From CAIXSC01 sp046349915 (GTDB lineage Bacteria > Planctomycetota > Planctomycetia > Pirellulales > Pirellulaceae): 64,000 nucleotides of DNA. This document shows positions 23,292-33,800 of the stretch, in pieces. The stretch covers positions 1-64,000 of the forward strand of contig JAXMBL010000005.1 of the NCBI GenBank assembly GCA_046349915.1, in the 5' to 3' direction. Under the pieces are notes generated by a model that was given only the letters and a program-made list of their open reading frames with translations, was not told where the DNA came from and did no database searches. Both the position numbers and the translations under genes were made by a program. How positions within the stretch are numbered: position 1 is the stretch's first letter; each line of letters begins with the position of its first letter.

Positions 23292-24381
23292 TTATCTCGG
23301 CCGGTATGGGAAATCTGGTCGATCTGCAAAGGCAGGCCAAAACGTCGGTAACGACAGTGTCCAGTTCTTTGGTTTAAGTTGCTGGCCTTCGCTGCGCCGC
23401 TCGCGTTCAGCGACACTGGCGTCGATCTTGCGTTTACCAATCCAGCGGGCGATTTCGGCGAGCTTGTCGGGCGAGGCGAGTTCAATCCAGGTCTTGTAGA
23501 CGTGCTGGTCCTCGTCGAACCCGCGGGAAGTCAATTGGTACAGCCATATCCTGGCGTGCGGCCAGCACGAGTACGGACGCGTTCAGCCTCATGGCATACG
23601 ACTTGGCTTGAATGAACGCTTCCTTACGTTCCTCTCGCGCTGCCGATGTCATACAAGGAAGCATCGGGCAGTTGCATTTCGGCGGGAGGGGGCGGCAAGA
23701 GCGAAACATCCATCCCCTTACCGCCCAGCATCTCAACGAGCATCTTGTACTCGTCGACAGTGAACGCCATGCCATTGCGTCCTTGAAAGTGCGCACTGCA
23801 CGGCGGGATGCTTGCCAAACTCGGGGTGTTTCTTCAACTCGGCGAACTTGATCGCGGGTACTCGGATTGGGTTTCCGACGCGAATCATCGAGTAGAAGTA
23901 AAAGTACGGGTCAATGAAGCCATCGTCCGTCGAACGCCATACGGAATGAACGGGCCTTGAGGAGCGACGCACCACATTATGATGGCGTCGCCGCGTCGTG
24001 TTTCGAGGTTGCCTTGCCAGTAGCTGACTGAACTCGAATCGGCATTATCCAGGAATTCAAAGTCTCCATTCCCGCCAATCCCACCCATCACGAACCAGGT
24101 TCGCGTGGGGGCGGGTAGCGGCGCCAGATCTTGTGCGTCTCAGGTCTTTCGGTGCGAAGTCGTAAAGGAACGCGTTGAGCTCGCTCGGCGACATCCCCAT
24201 CGACTTGCGAAACTCTTGAAACCGCCGATTGACGGCGAAATAGTACAGCGCGTTCACGCTTTTGCAGCTTTCCCGGGAGTTCCGGTAGATCGATTTCGTA
24301 ACGGCTACAGATCCGCGTCAACTTATCGAATCGACGCGCGAAGAGATAAGGAAAGAAGAACTCGGGCGTCGCCTGATGCAA
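23292..24381 (-). pseudogene. Decayed gene for an EVE-like / HsdR_N-like protein
   Basis: A single ancestral protein can be read across frames with changes near 24255, 24139, 23940, 23800, 23655 and 23550. N-terminus: EFFFPYLFARRFDKLTRICS, ELPGKLQKRER, YYFAVNRRFQEFRKSMGM, LNAFLYDFAPKDL. Middle, EVE/PUA-like: FVMGGIGGNGDFEFLDNADS, YWQGNLETRRGDAIIMWC, DGFIDPYFYFYSMIRVGNPI, PEFGKHPAV, FQGRNGMAFTVDEYKMLVEM. C-terminus, HsdR_N-like nuclease: AREERKEAFIQAKSYAMRLN, ASVLVLAA, WLYQLTSRGFDEDQHVYKTW, IGKRKIDAS. EVE domains bind modified bases and HsdR_N is a PD-(D/E)XK nuclease region, so the intact gene was plausibly a modification-dependent defence protein. Domain names are by pattern. Confidence 0.6.
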
Positions 24382-24389
24382 ACCGGAGG

Positions 24390-24858
24390 TCAGCCCCTGA
24401 TGGACGTAATCACCTGCTCCTCGACGCCATCGACCGATTCAGCACCGCCGTACAGAATGGAATACTGGCCATCCGTGTCTTTGGCACTCCACTCAAGACC
24501 ATCGTCAAGAATTGACTCGAAGAGTGCATCGGCGTCATCTGGCGAACTTATCGGTGCGAAGTCGCAGTGATTCCCGAGGAATCCATGTAGGTCGACAACC
24601 GTCTGACCATCGAGCTGAAAGTCGCCGTTCTCGTCCGGAACTGCGATGAGGCATTCCCTCATCGAAGGGAGCGTCGCCGAGTTCAGCTACATATTGTCCG
24701 GCAAACTCCGCAATCGACTGCCGAATGGCAGCTTTGCCTTCTTTCGATTCGCAGTAAGCCCCCAAGCGAACTTCGAAAGCGTCTACGCGCCTCTTCAACG
24801 TAGGTTCATTCGCGAACGCCGGATTTCCAGCGTCGCTGACTTTGCCGATGACATACGC
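24390..24858 (-). pseudogene. Frameshifted unknown gene upstream of the EVE-like pseudogene
   Basis: First part MAYVIGKVSDAGNPAFANEP, RVDAFEVRLGAYCESKEGKA, FAGQYVAELGDAPFDEG in one frame; after a shift near 24655 the protein continues ECLIAVPDENGDFQLDGQTV, FLGNHCDFAPISSPDDADAL, GQYSILYGGAESVDGVEEQV to a stop. One repair gives about 155 aa. No family recognised; same strand and adjacent to the EVE-like relic, so possibly a former operon partner. Confidence 0.45.
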
Positions 24859-24991
24859 CATCGACACGATCACTTACACTCCATGCGAGGTATGCGAATC
24901 AGAAGCTATCAAACAGACGTGGCCGAGAAAAGTGGCGAAAAGGGCCGCAGGATCGAGCCTGTGGCTGATTCCCTATTTGCGATTATTTCCG

Positions 24992-25381
24992 TACGACGGA
25001 CTTCTAGTCCGTCGATCCTCTCGTCGCAGTGGCGAAGACCGTGTCTCCATCGGTTGGCGACACGACTTGGCTGACGGCGAGGGGCGCTCGCGGGCAACGC
25101 GGCTGTTCCGCTCACGAAGTGAGCGGGCTAAGGGCGGGGCAGGTTTGCAACCTGCCCGGCATCTCACCAGCCAGCCGGGCAGGTTGAAAACCTGCCCCAC
25201 GGGTTATTAACCGCTGTCCGATGGACTTCTAGTCCGTCGCTCCTCCCGTCCCACATCGAAAGCCACGTCTCCATCGGTTGGCGACGCGACTTGGCTGAAG
25301 GCGAGGGGCGCTCGCGGGCGACGCGGCTGTTCCGCTCACGAAGTGAGCGGGCTACAGTGGGACAGGTTTGCAACCTGCCCT
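24992..25381. repeat. Second composite palindromic repeat block
   Basis: Family B palindromes at about 24995 and 25220, family A pair at 25135-25201 and half at 25357-25381, and two copies of the roughly 100-bp spacer (25034-25127 and 25254-25353) also present at 23009. No gene is present between 24874 and 25395. Confidence 0.85.
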
Positions 25382-25395
25382 GAACCATAGTGACG

Positions 25396-25776
25396 TCACG
25401 AGCCCGCATCCCCTCCGTCCCGCGAATCCCCTCTCACATCTCCCATCGAGGCGTTCAGGCGTCGATTAGGTCCCACTCCGCGCGGACTTTGCCAACCTTC
25501 GGCTAGGTACGATTGGAAGTACTCGTCGAATTCCGCCTCTTCTTCAAACGAGTACATGCGGTTGTCGACGTTGTCGAGCAATTCTGTCCAGACTTCGATC
25601 TTTCCACTTTCGCGATAAGTGATCTCAGACACTTGGAACGCGAAGTAATCCCCGACAACCGCGTTCTTGAACTTGAGAAACTCGCCTACTCGAGGGACGA
25701 CGGGCATGGCGATCACCTTGGTCAGGTGCACCCATCTTGTTTTGGAGGCGAGCCAGATGCTGAATTCCAGATCCAT
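25396..25776 (-). CDS. Small unknown protein
   Basis: 126 aa from Met at 25776 (MDLEFSIWLASKTRWVHLTK); the frame extends to 25809. Mixed alpha/beta (VPRVGEFLKFKNAVVGDYFA, FQVSEITYRESGKIEVWTEL), then an acidic helix FEEEAEFDEYFQSYLAEGW. The C-terminal tail after residue 105 is low in structure. The pattern resembles small immunity-type or SMI-like cytosolic proteins, but no family is certain. Divergent from dinB. Confidence 0.6.
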   Translation of the reverse strand: MDLEFSIWLASKTRWVHLTKVIAMPVVPRVGEFLKFKNAVVGDYFAFQVSEITYRESGKIEVWTELLDNVDNRMYSFEEEAEFDEYFQSYLAEGWQSPRGVGPNRRLNASMGDVRGDSRDGGDAGS

Positions 25777-25870
25777 ACCTGGGTGACGGTAACCGTAGTA
25801 GGCTTGCAAGTCAACTTATCGTAATACCACACGCCACAACGATCCGATCATTAGGCTAAAATCACGTCCC

Positions 25871-27034
25871 ATGATCATCCACGTCGATATGGACGCCTTT
25901 TACGCTTCGGTCGAGGAGCGGGAAGACTCATCGTTGGTCGGCCGACCGGTGATCGTTGGTGGATCGTCCGAGGGGCGCGGAGTGGTCTGCGCCGCGAACT
26001 ATGCGGCTCGTCAGTTCGGCGTGCACAGTGCGATGTCCGCCGCCCAAGCGAAACGGTTGTGTCCGCAGGCCGTCTTCCTGAAACCGCGCATCGAGTATTA
26101 CGCGACCGTGTCGCGGCAGATCCGCAAGATCTTCGAGCAATTCACGCCGCTGGTCGAACCCTTGTCGCTCGACGAAGCCTTCTTGGATTGCACGGGCAGC
26201 GAGCCGTTATTCGGTCCGTCGGCTCAAATTGGCCAACGGATCAAGCAGCAGATTCGCGACGAGCTGCGGCTGGTGGCATCGGTCGGCGTAGCGCCCAACA
26301 AGTTTCTTGCGAAGATCGCTAGCGATCTCGGCAAACCCGATGGCTATGTCGTTGTCTCGCCAGAGCAGGTACAGACGTTCCTCGACCCACTGCCGGTCGG
26401 GCGTATTTGGGGCGTTGGCAAGGTGACCGATAGCGTGTTTGGAAGGCTGGCCATCCGCACGATTGCTCAACTGCGACAAATGCCCGTGGCGACGTTGGAA
26501 GAGCTGTTCGGCTCCTCGGGAAAACACTACTGGGAACTGGCGCACGGGCGAGACTTCCGACCAGTGGTTCCCGATCGTGAGGCAAAATCGATTTCCCACG
26601 AGACCACATTCGCGGAGGACATCGCCGACAATGAAGTCCTGCGAGCGTGGCTGGTGGAACTCGTCGAACAAGTCGCTCGTCGGTTACGACACCAGGGCAT
26701 CCAAGGGCGCACCGTCGAGTTGAAAGTGAGGCTGTCCGATTTTTCGACGATCACTCGAGCGATCACGCTGCCTCGTCCCACCAATGTTACTCAAGAGCTG
26801 CTCGACGCCGGCCTCGAACTGTTGACTCAACGACTGCCGCCGCGACGCCTACCGGTGCGTCTGCTCGGTTTCGGCGTGAGCAAGTTGGGCGATGCGGGCT
26901 TGGTTCAGCAGCAGTTGTTTGGCGAGCCGGAGCGGGAAAAGCAAAAGGAGCTGGATGGCGTGGCGGATCGGATTGTCGCCAAGTTCGGCAAGTCCGCGCT
27001 GCGACGGGGAACGGGCATGGACAAAGGGGAGTGA
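25871..27034 (+). CDS. dinB: DNA polymerase IV (Y-family translesion polymerase)
   Basis: 387 aa, full length. Palm motifs IIHVDMDAFYASVEERE (metal Asp 6 and 8) at the very N-terminus and LSLDEAFLDCTG (acidic pair) near 100; helix-hairpin-helix region LPVGRIWGVGKVT; little-finger domain ending LGFGVSKLGDAG. It copies past damaged bases. A short extra C-terminus FGEPEREKQKELDGVADRIV also occurs in the family, and QQQLFGEP just before it fits a beta-clamp-binding peptide (QxxLF). Confidence 0.96.
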   Translation: MIIHVDMDAFYASVEEREDSSLVGRPVIVGGSSEGRGVVCAANYAARQFGVHSAMSAAQAKRLCPQAVFLKPRIEYYATVSRQIRKIFEQFTPLVEPLSLDEAFLDCTGSEPLFGPSAQIGQRIKQQIRDELRLVASVGVAPNKFLAKIASDLGKPDGYVVVSPEQVQTFLDPLPVGRIWGVGKVTDSVFGRLAIRTIAQLRQMPVATLEELFGSSGKHYWELAHGRDFRPVVPDREAKSISHETTFAEDIADNEVLRAWLVELVEQVARRLRHQGIQGRTVELKVRLSDFSTITRAITLPRPTNVTQELLDAGLELLTQRLPPRRLPVRLLGFGVSKLGDAGLVQQQLFGEPEREKQKELDGVADRIVAKFGKSALRRGTGMDKGE

Positions 27035-27101
27035 AGCTCGGTCAAATTGCGTCCGACCGTTAATTGCACTCTCTACTCGATGCCTCGCGAGCAATCATGT
27101 C

Positions 27102-27569
27102 ATGGACAATCCCTATTCAGCACCGTCGATCGAACCTGCGGCGCCAAAGCAACAAACTTTATACTCGCCGGGCCAGATCGCTTGGGCGAGTTTCTTGGGT
27201 TCGCCGCTTGCGGGCGGCATTCTGATGGCACTGAACTACCGCCGATTCGGCAACTCCACGGCGGCAGCTTTGACTTTCACAGCCGGCCTTGTGGGGACAG
27301 TTCTACTGATGGTCATTTCGTTTTTCCTGCCCGACAATTTCCCCGGCTCGATTGTTCCGGCGGCATACACTTGGGGCTTGTATCAATCGGCGAAGCAGCT
27401 GCAAGGGGATGCGTATCGGACGGCAATCGAGCAGGGGGGCGCCACGGCATCGGGCTGGGCGACGACAGGAGTCGGCGCCCTGTGCTTGATCGCCGTCATC
27501 ATGCTACTGCTCGCAGTTCTCTTCGTAGCGCCCGAAGAGTGGTTCGCGGAAGAACTGCCGTCGACCTGA
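27102..27569 (+). CDS. Small integral membrane protein
   Basis: 155 aa from ATG 27102 (MDNPYSAPSIEPAAPKQQ), a start form common to planctomycete membrane proteins. Hydrophobic segments: AWASFLGSPLAGGILMAL, ALTFTAGLVGTVLLMVISFF, VPAAYTWGLYQSA (weak), and GVGALCLIAVIMLLLAVLFV. No catalytic motif; function unknown. 68 bp after dinB but probably independent. Confidence 0.75.
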   Translation: MDNPYSAPSIEPAAPKQQTLYSPGQIAWASFLGSPLAGGILMALNYRRFGNSTAAALTFTAGLVGTVLLMVISFFLPDNFPGSIVPAAYTWGLYQSAKQLQGDAYRTAIEQGGATASGWATTGVGALCLIAVIMLLLAVLFVAPEEWFAEELPST

Positions 27570-27803
27570 AGCCGGGCCGCGAATTCAGTCGCAGCTTCAA
27601 GTCGTGCTGAAGGTCACGATTGAAATCGCCCTGAAAATCACGCCGGTGACGCCAGTCATCGCTTGAGCCTGCCATTACGCTGGATCGCAGACGCCCCCGC
27701 CGACTAAAGCGGGGAACAGAGGATTGCCTCGGGAGGGGATACAAAGCAAAATGTGGTCCCCAGGCGCGGGGAGACCGCCGCGTCCCAACCTCAGGAGTGC
27801 CCC

Positions 27804-30800
27804 ATGAGTCCTGCTCGCCGCAAACGCGCCACGCATCTCAAGTCTCGACTGCGGCTGTTTGAGTCGCTCGAAAGCCGGTTGCTCATGAACGCCGATTGGC
27901 ACAACCCGGCGCGACCGACCGATGTCGACAACGATCTGGTCATTTCCCCGCTGGACGCCTTAATCGTCGTCAATCGCCTGAACGATCCTCGACTCCCCTC
28001 GCAGTTGGGCGCCCGCACCAATCGACTCGATTTTTACTACGACACCAATGCGGACTCGCAAGCCTCGCCCATTGACGCGTTGCTGGTGATCGACCAGTTG
28101 AATTCGGCGACATCGCCGAGCGATTTGACGCCCGCAAGGCAAGAGGGAGAATCCGAGGGCGTCCCGGTGGGGTTTGTGAGCCTTTTCTTTGCTCGTCTGC
28201 CCGGCGATGGCCGCCAGATCGTCGACTTGTCGACTCAGATCAATATTGGTCGCGAGCAATTCAACGAGATGGGACTCTTCGTGGTCGAGAGTCCCGAGGG
28301 AGAGGTGGAGGGATTCTTGCCAGGTTCGGCCGGGTACGAGGAAGCGGTCTTCAATAGTCCGTTTCGCAAAGTGCTTTACTCGCGGTTGGATATCGAACGG
28401 GAGGGGCAGGACGTTACGATGCCCGCCGGTTCCTATGTTGGGGTGTATGTGTTGCAGGGAGCTTCGGACAGCGATGTTTCCGTCGATCATCTGCGCGTGA
28501 CTCAGACCGGCACTTTTCGCCATCAGATTGGTTGGGAAGAACATGCGGCCAGCGCGCCTTGGAGCGGCGTGGGGAACCGCGAGTACGACGACGTCCTGGT
28601 GGACGTGCGTATTGGCGAACCACGGAACGGCGAGTCGGAACCGGTCATCGCCCCGATCACCAACCAGTCCGTCAATGAGTTGAACGAATTCGTCTATCAG
28701 GTAGCGGTCACGGACGAAAATCTGCCCAATGACTCGTTGACCTACACTCTGGACAATCGTCCCGCGGGCATGACGATCGACCCCGTGCTCGGTCGAATCG
28801 TATGGACGCCGACGGAAGCCCAAGGCCCCGGCGTGTACAACGTCTTGGTTCGCGTCACCGATTCGACGGGACTCTTTGATCTGGAGTCCTTCACGATCGC
28901 GGTCTCCGAAGCGAATCCAACCTCCGATTTCATCCTGCGTGAACAGGACCGGTTCGTCACTCAACAGTCCGTCGATATCAGCCTGGGTCAAACCGAGGGA
29001 ACGCGGACGTTAAGTTTCAGCGTCATGGCGTCATTCGACGAGTCGTCGGGCGCATCCGCGCTCGCCGACCAATTCGCAGTTTATTTGGTCGACCCAGAAA
29101 ACCCGTCGCAGACCTTGCTGGACCGAGGCACGCCGGGAACGTCCTTGTTCGTCTACTCGGAAGGAAAAGCGGACTACGCACCTGGGCTCGTCACGTTCAA
29201 CGGCGAAATCGTGACCCTGGATTTGACAAGTCTTGGGCAGCGAACCGCCGGTCGCCTGATTTTCCAGTTGCTTAATCTTGACCAGGACGATGGCACGTTG
29301 GTGAGGGTGCGGAACTTCGTTTCGACATTGAACCCGAACGCTTTGGCGAGACCGGCATTCGATGATCTCGCCGTCGCGAGGGCGCCGAGCGGCGTGGAGG
29401 ACCTGATTGCCTTTTCCACGGCGAATGGAGTCGAGCTGCGAGTGCGAAACGCTCGGTTCGACTTCCAAACGGGAATTTTCGCCGCGGACGTGTCGTTGGC
29501 GGCGACCAGTGGTTCAACGGGCCGTCGGATCGTCGCGGCTTTCGATGGCTTACCGGACGATGTCGAATTGACGAACGCCAGCGGTCTGGACAGTTCGGGA
29601 CGACCTTACATTAGCTTTCGCGACGCGATCCCCGCGGGAGGCCTCAGGGAAGGAGAGGAATCGGCGCCCGTGCGAGTCGAGTACCTGAATCCCAATCTGC
29701 GTCGTTTTGTCACCACCGCGATTGTATCGAGCGGCGGCGGCAACACGGCGCCGGTCTTGCCCGAGCTGTCTGGCCTGACAGTCACTCCCGGCGGAGTCCT
29801 GCGCATTCCACTTCCCAGCCGTGACGCGGACGGCGATCTCTTGACCTACCGGCTCGAGTCCGCGACCGAATTGCCTCCTGGACGGCTCGGGGCTGCGTTG
29901 GAATTCGCGCCTTCTCCGACCGATATCGGCAGTTATTCGTTCACCTTGATCGCTTTTGATGGGGCCGTGGAGTCGCGACGCGACGGGATGCTGGTGGTGG
30001 CGGCCGACGCCGACACTTCGACTCGTGTCAGCGGCTGGGTGCTCGACGTCGACCAAACGCCGTTGGTGGGAATCACGGTCGAAATGGGCTCGATCCAAGC
30101 CATGACGGACTCCCAAGGGAAATTTGAAGTCCAGCTCGGCGCTACGCCTCCTGCAACCGATACGCTGCGAGTTCGAGGCGACCTGTTCTCAGGGACGAAT
30201 GTCTATCCATTCATCGCGGAGAAACTGCCGCTCTTGTTGGAACATGATCTCTACCTCGGCGCGAATAACGTCATCGCTCGCCCGATCTATCTGCCTCGAC
30301 TCGATATGACGAACGCGGTTCCGATCGACCCGTCGCGCACGACGGTAGTGACCACCGCCGCGATTCCTGGAGCGTCGGTCACAGTGCAGGCGGGTACGCT
30401 GCTGAATCAACAGTCGACCTTGTTCACGGGACGGATGAGTATTACCCAAGTCCCTCCGGAGTTAACGCCCGCGGCCTTGCCCGACAACTTGCGACCAGAC
30501 ATGGTGCTCACGATCCAGCCGGGCGAGATGGTATTTACCACGCCCGCACGCCTGACTTTCCCCAACTCGGCGAATTATCCCGTCGGAACTCGCCTCGATC
30601 TCTGGTCGATCAACCCTGTCACGGGCCAGTTTGACGACGTAGGCGACATGGAGGTGCAGAGCGATGCGAGCGCGCCGGGCGGTTCGATCATTCGCACGAT
30701 CTCGGGCGGCATTCGCAATAGCAGCTGGCATTTCCCGGCGCCGCCTCCGCCGAATCCCAATCCCGACGATGATGGCGACGAGGATGACGACTGCGATGAA

Positions 30801-33800
30801 TGTAAAGCGACCGACGGGAATTTCGAGGTTGAAGCGCACTCCGGCGCCGTGCTCGATGACCACTCGTTCGTCACCTATCAATCCTTGGGGAGAACTCAAG
30901 GATTCGCTCTTCACTATGACTCGGATCGCGCCGATCCACGTCCGATCGTACACCTTTCTTACTCGAATCTGCTGCCTCGCAATGACCAGCGTTTAGTCGC
31001 CACGCTCACATTCATTCGGGATGGCGTCGAGTACCAAGTTCCCGGTTACGACGGGGATGAATTCGGCGGACTCGCCGGCGGCGAACATTTTTGGAAATTG
31101 GACGTCACGGGCACAGGTCGAGTGGCGTTGCAGGCGGATCTCACTGAGTTTGAGTCGGGAGTCTATTCGTATGAAATCGCCTCGGGCCCGATGCAATTTG
31201 ATGGCTCGCGTTTCACCGGAACTCTCCGCACCCAAACCAAGCAGCTCAAGTTGGTTAATTCCACCGCCAGCCCGTTTGGCGCGGGCTGGGGGCTCAACGG
31301 ATTGATTCAGTTGGTCGAAAACGACGACGGTTCGGTTCTCTGGATTGACGGCGGCGGCTCGGAACTGGCCTTTGGACCGGCAACGGCGGCTGGCCAGCCA
31401 TTACAGTCTCCACCTGGCGACTTTTCACGACTCTTGAAACGTCCTAATGGCACATACCAGCAAACAATGCCGGATCAAGCGGTGTACTCGTTCGACGACC
31501 GTCATCGGATCGAGTCGAAAACCGATCGTAATGGCAATGTCTGGACGTATGCGTATGGCGCCGAGGGGAATCTGGAACGAGTGACCGACCCCACGGGACT
31601 TGCCACTCGCTTCCTCTCCTTGAACGGTCGCATTGTAGAGATCATCGACCCGGCGAACCGTTCCACCAAGCTTGAATATGACGCGGCAGGGAATTTGACG
31701 AAGATCGTCGATCCCGATGGTTCCGCGAAATCGTGGGATTATGACCCAAGCCATCGTATTGTGTCGGAAACGGACAAGCGCGGTAATCAGGAGACGATGC
31801 AGTACGATTTCGCGGGCCGGGCGGCCCGGTCGACGCGGGCGGACGGTACGGAGCTATTCTATGATCCAGTGCAAACGCAAGTCTTGCGACCTGTCGAACA
31901 GACCTCTCATCCTCTTACCGCTCCCTCCGTCTCTTCCTTGCTTCAGATCAAGTCGCAGTTCGTCGACGCCAACGGCAATGTGACGGAGCGACGTCTGGAC
32001 AAGCAGGGACAAGCGGTTTCGACAGTCGATGCGGAAGGCGCACGCTTAGCGGTCGGGCGAAACTCCGAAAATCTGGTGACTCGAACCACTGATGGACGGG
32101 GCAACGTCGCGTCGTTCGGTTACGACGCTCGTGGAAACGTATCGACGGTTCGTGACACCATCACTCAAACGGGTTCAACGGGATTGAGCAACCAAGGGAC
32201 TGACTTCTGGCTTAGTTTCCAACAAAACAACACGTCGGCCGCCACCAAAACACTGTTTCTCTCGAGTCCCACGGCCACAACCGGAAATGTGTCGATCCCT
32301 GGATTATCGTTTTCCCAGGATTTTTCCGTCGAGCCCGGTTCGGTCACCACCATTGTTCTGCCCCTTACCGTGGCGACAACCGCGAGCAATCAGATCGTCA
32401 ACCGTGGTATCCATATCGTTTCCGAGGCGCCCGTCGCCGTTGTAGGACTCAACCAGCTATCAGCCACCACGGACGCATTTCTCGGCTTGCCTGTCGATGT
32501 GATCGGGCAAGAGTACCTTGTGATGTCGAGTCGTAACGGGCTAGTTAATGGAACGCACTTTGCGGTCGTGGGGACCCAGGATAACACCGAGGTCACGATC
32601 GTCCCAAGCGTTACCACTTCGGGCCGCGCAGCGGGCACGCCGTTCACCATCAACCTGAACGCAGGCCAGGTTTACTACCTGCAGAACACCAATGCCAACG
32701 CCGACTTGACCGGAAGCTCGATATCGGCGAACGCGCCGGTCGCGGCATTCAGCGGCCATCAGTGCGGCAACATCCCCTCCAATGTGTCGGCCTGCGATCA
32801 CATGGTCGAGCAGCTTACGCCCGTAGAAACTTGGGGAACCGCATTCGCCACTGCGCCACTGGCCACTCGCCGCAACGGCGACACCTATCGCATCCTGGCA
32901 TCCGCCGATGACACTGACATCACGATCAACGGCGCCGTCGTAGCCACCCTGGATCGCGGTCAGTTCTTTGAAACACGCCTCACCACTTCCTCAGCGATCA
33001 TAGGAACGAAACCGATCCTGGTCGCGCAATTCTCGAACGGCAGTTCTTTTGACGGCATCGTCTCAGATCCGTTCATGCAATTGATTCCTCCAGTCGAGCA
33101 GTACGACAACAACTACACCGTCGCGACTCCCAGTCAGGGCTTTATCAGCCACTTCATCAACATCACCATCCCCACGATCGGCGCCGCGACGGTCACGCTC
33201 GATGGACAAACACTCGCCGCCAATCTGTTCACGCCCATTGCTGGCACCGAATTCTCGACGGCGCAGATTCCCGTCGCCGCGGGGATCCACTCGGCCTCGA
33301 GTCCTATTCCATTCGGAATGTACCTGTATGGATTTGGATCATTCGACTCGTATGGGGTCCTTGGAGGCCAGAGATTCTCGCCCGGTTCGCAGCGTAGTTA
33401 CACGTATGACGAAGTGTTCAATCAATTGGTGCTCTTCCAGGACGACCAGGGGCGCACCACGAAATACGACATTGATCCGGCAACCGGGAACACCACTACC
33501 AGTCGACGAGTGGTGGGAGAGATCGACACGATCGAGAATGGCGAAACCAACGACTTACTGACTTCGTACACCTATACCACGTTCGGCCTCGTCAACACGG
33601 TGACCGACCCGTTGGGGCGAGTCACTGATTATGACTATGACGCACAAGGTCGCTTGATCCGAGCGACTCATGCCCTGGGAACAATCGACCAGAGCGTCCT
33701 CACGTACGAATATGACGTGGCGGGGAATCAGACCGCGAAGATCGACGGCAACGGCCAACGCACTTCCTACGACTACGACTTACTCAACCGAGTCGTACGC

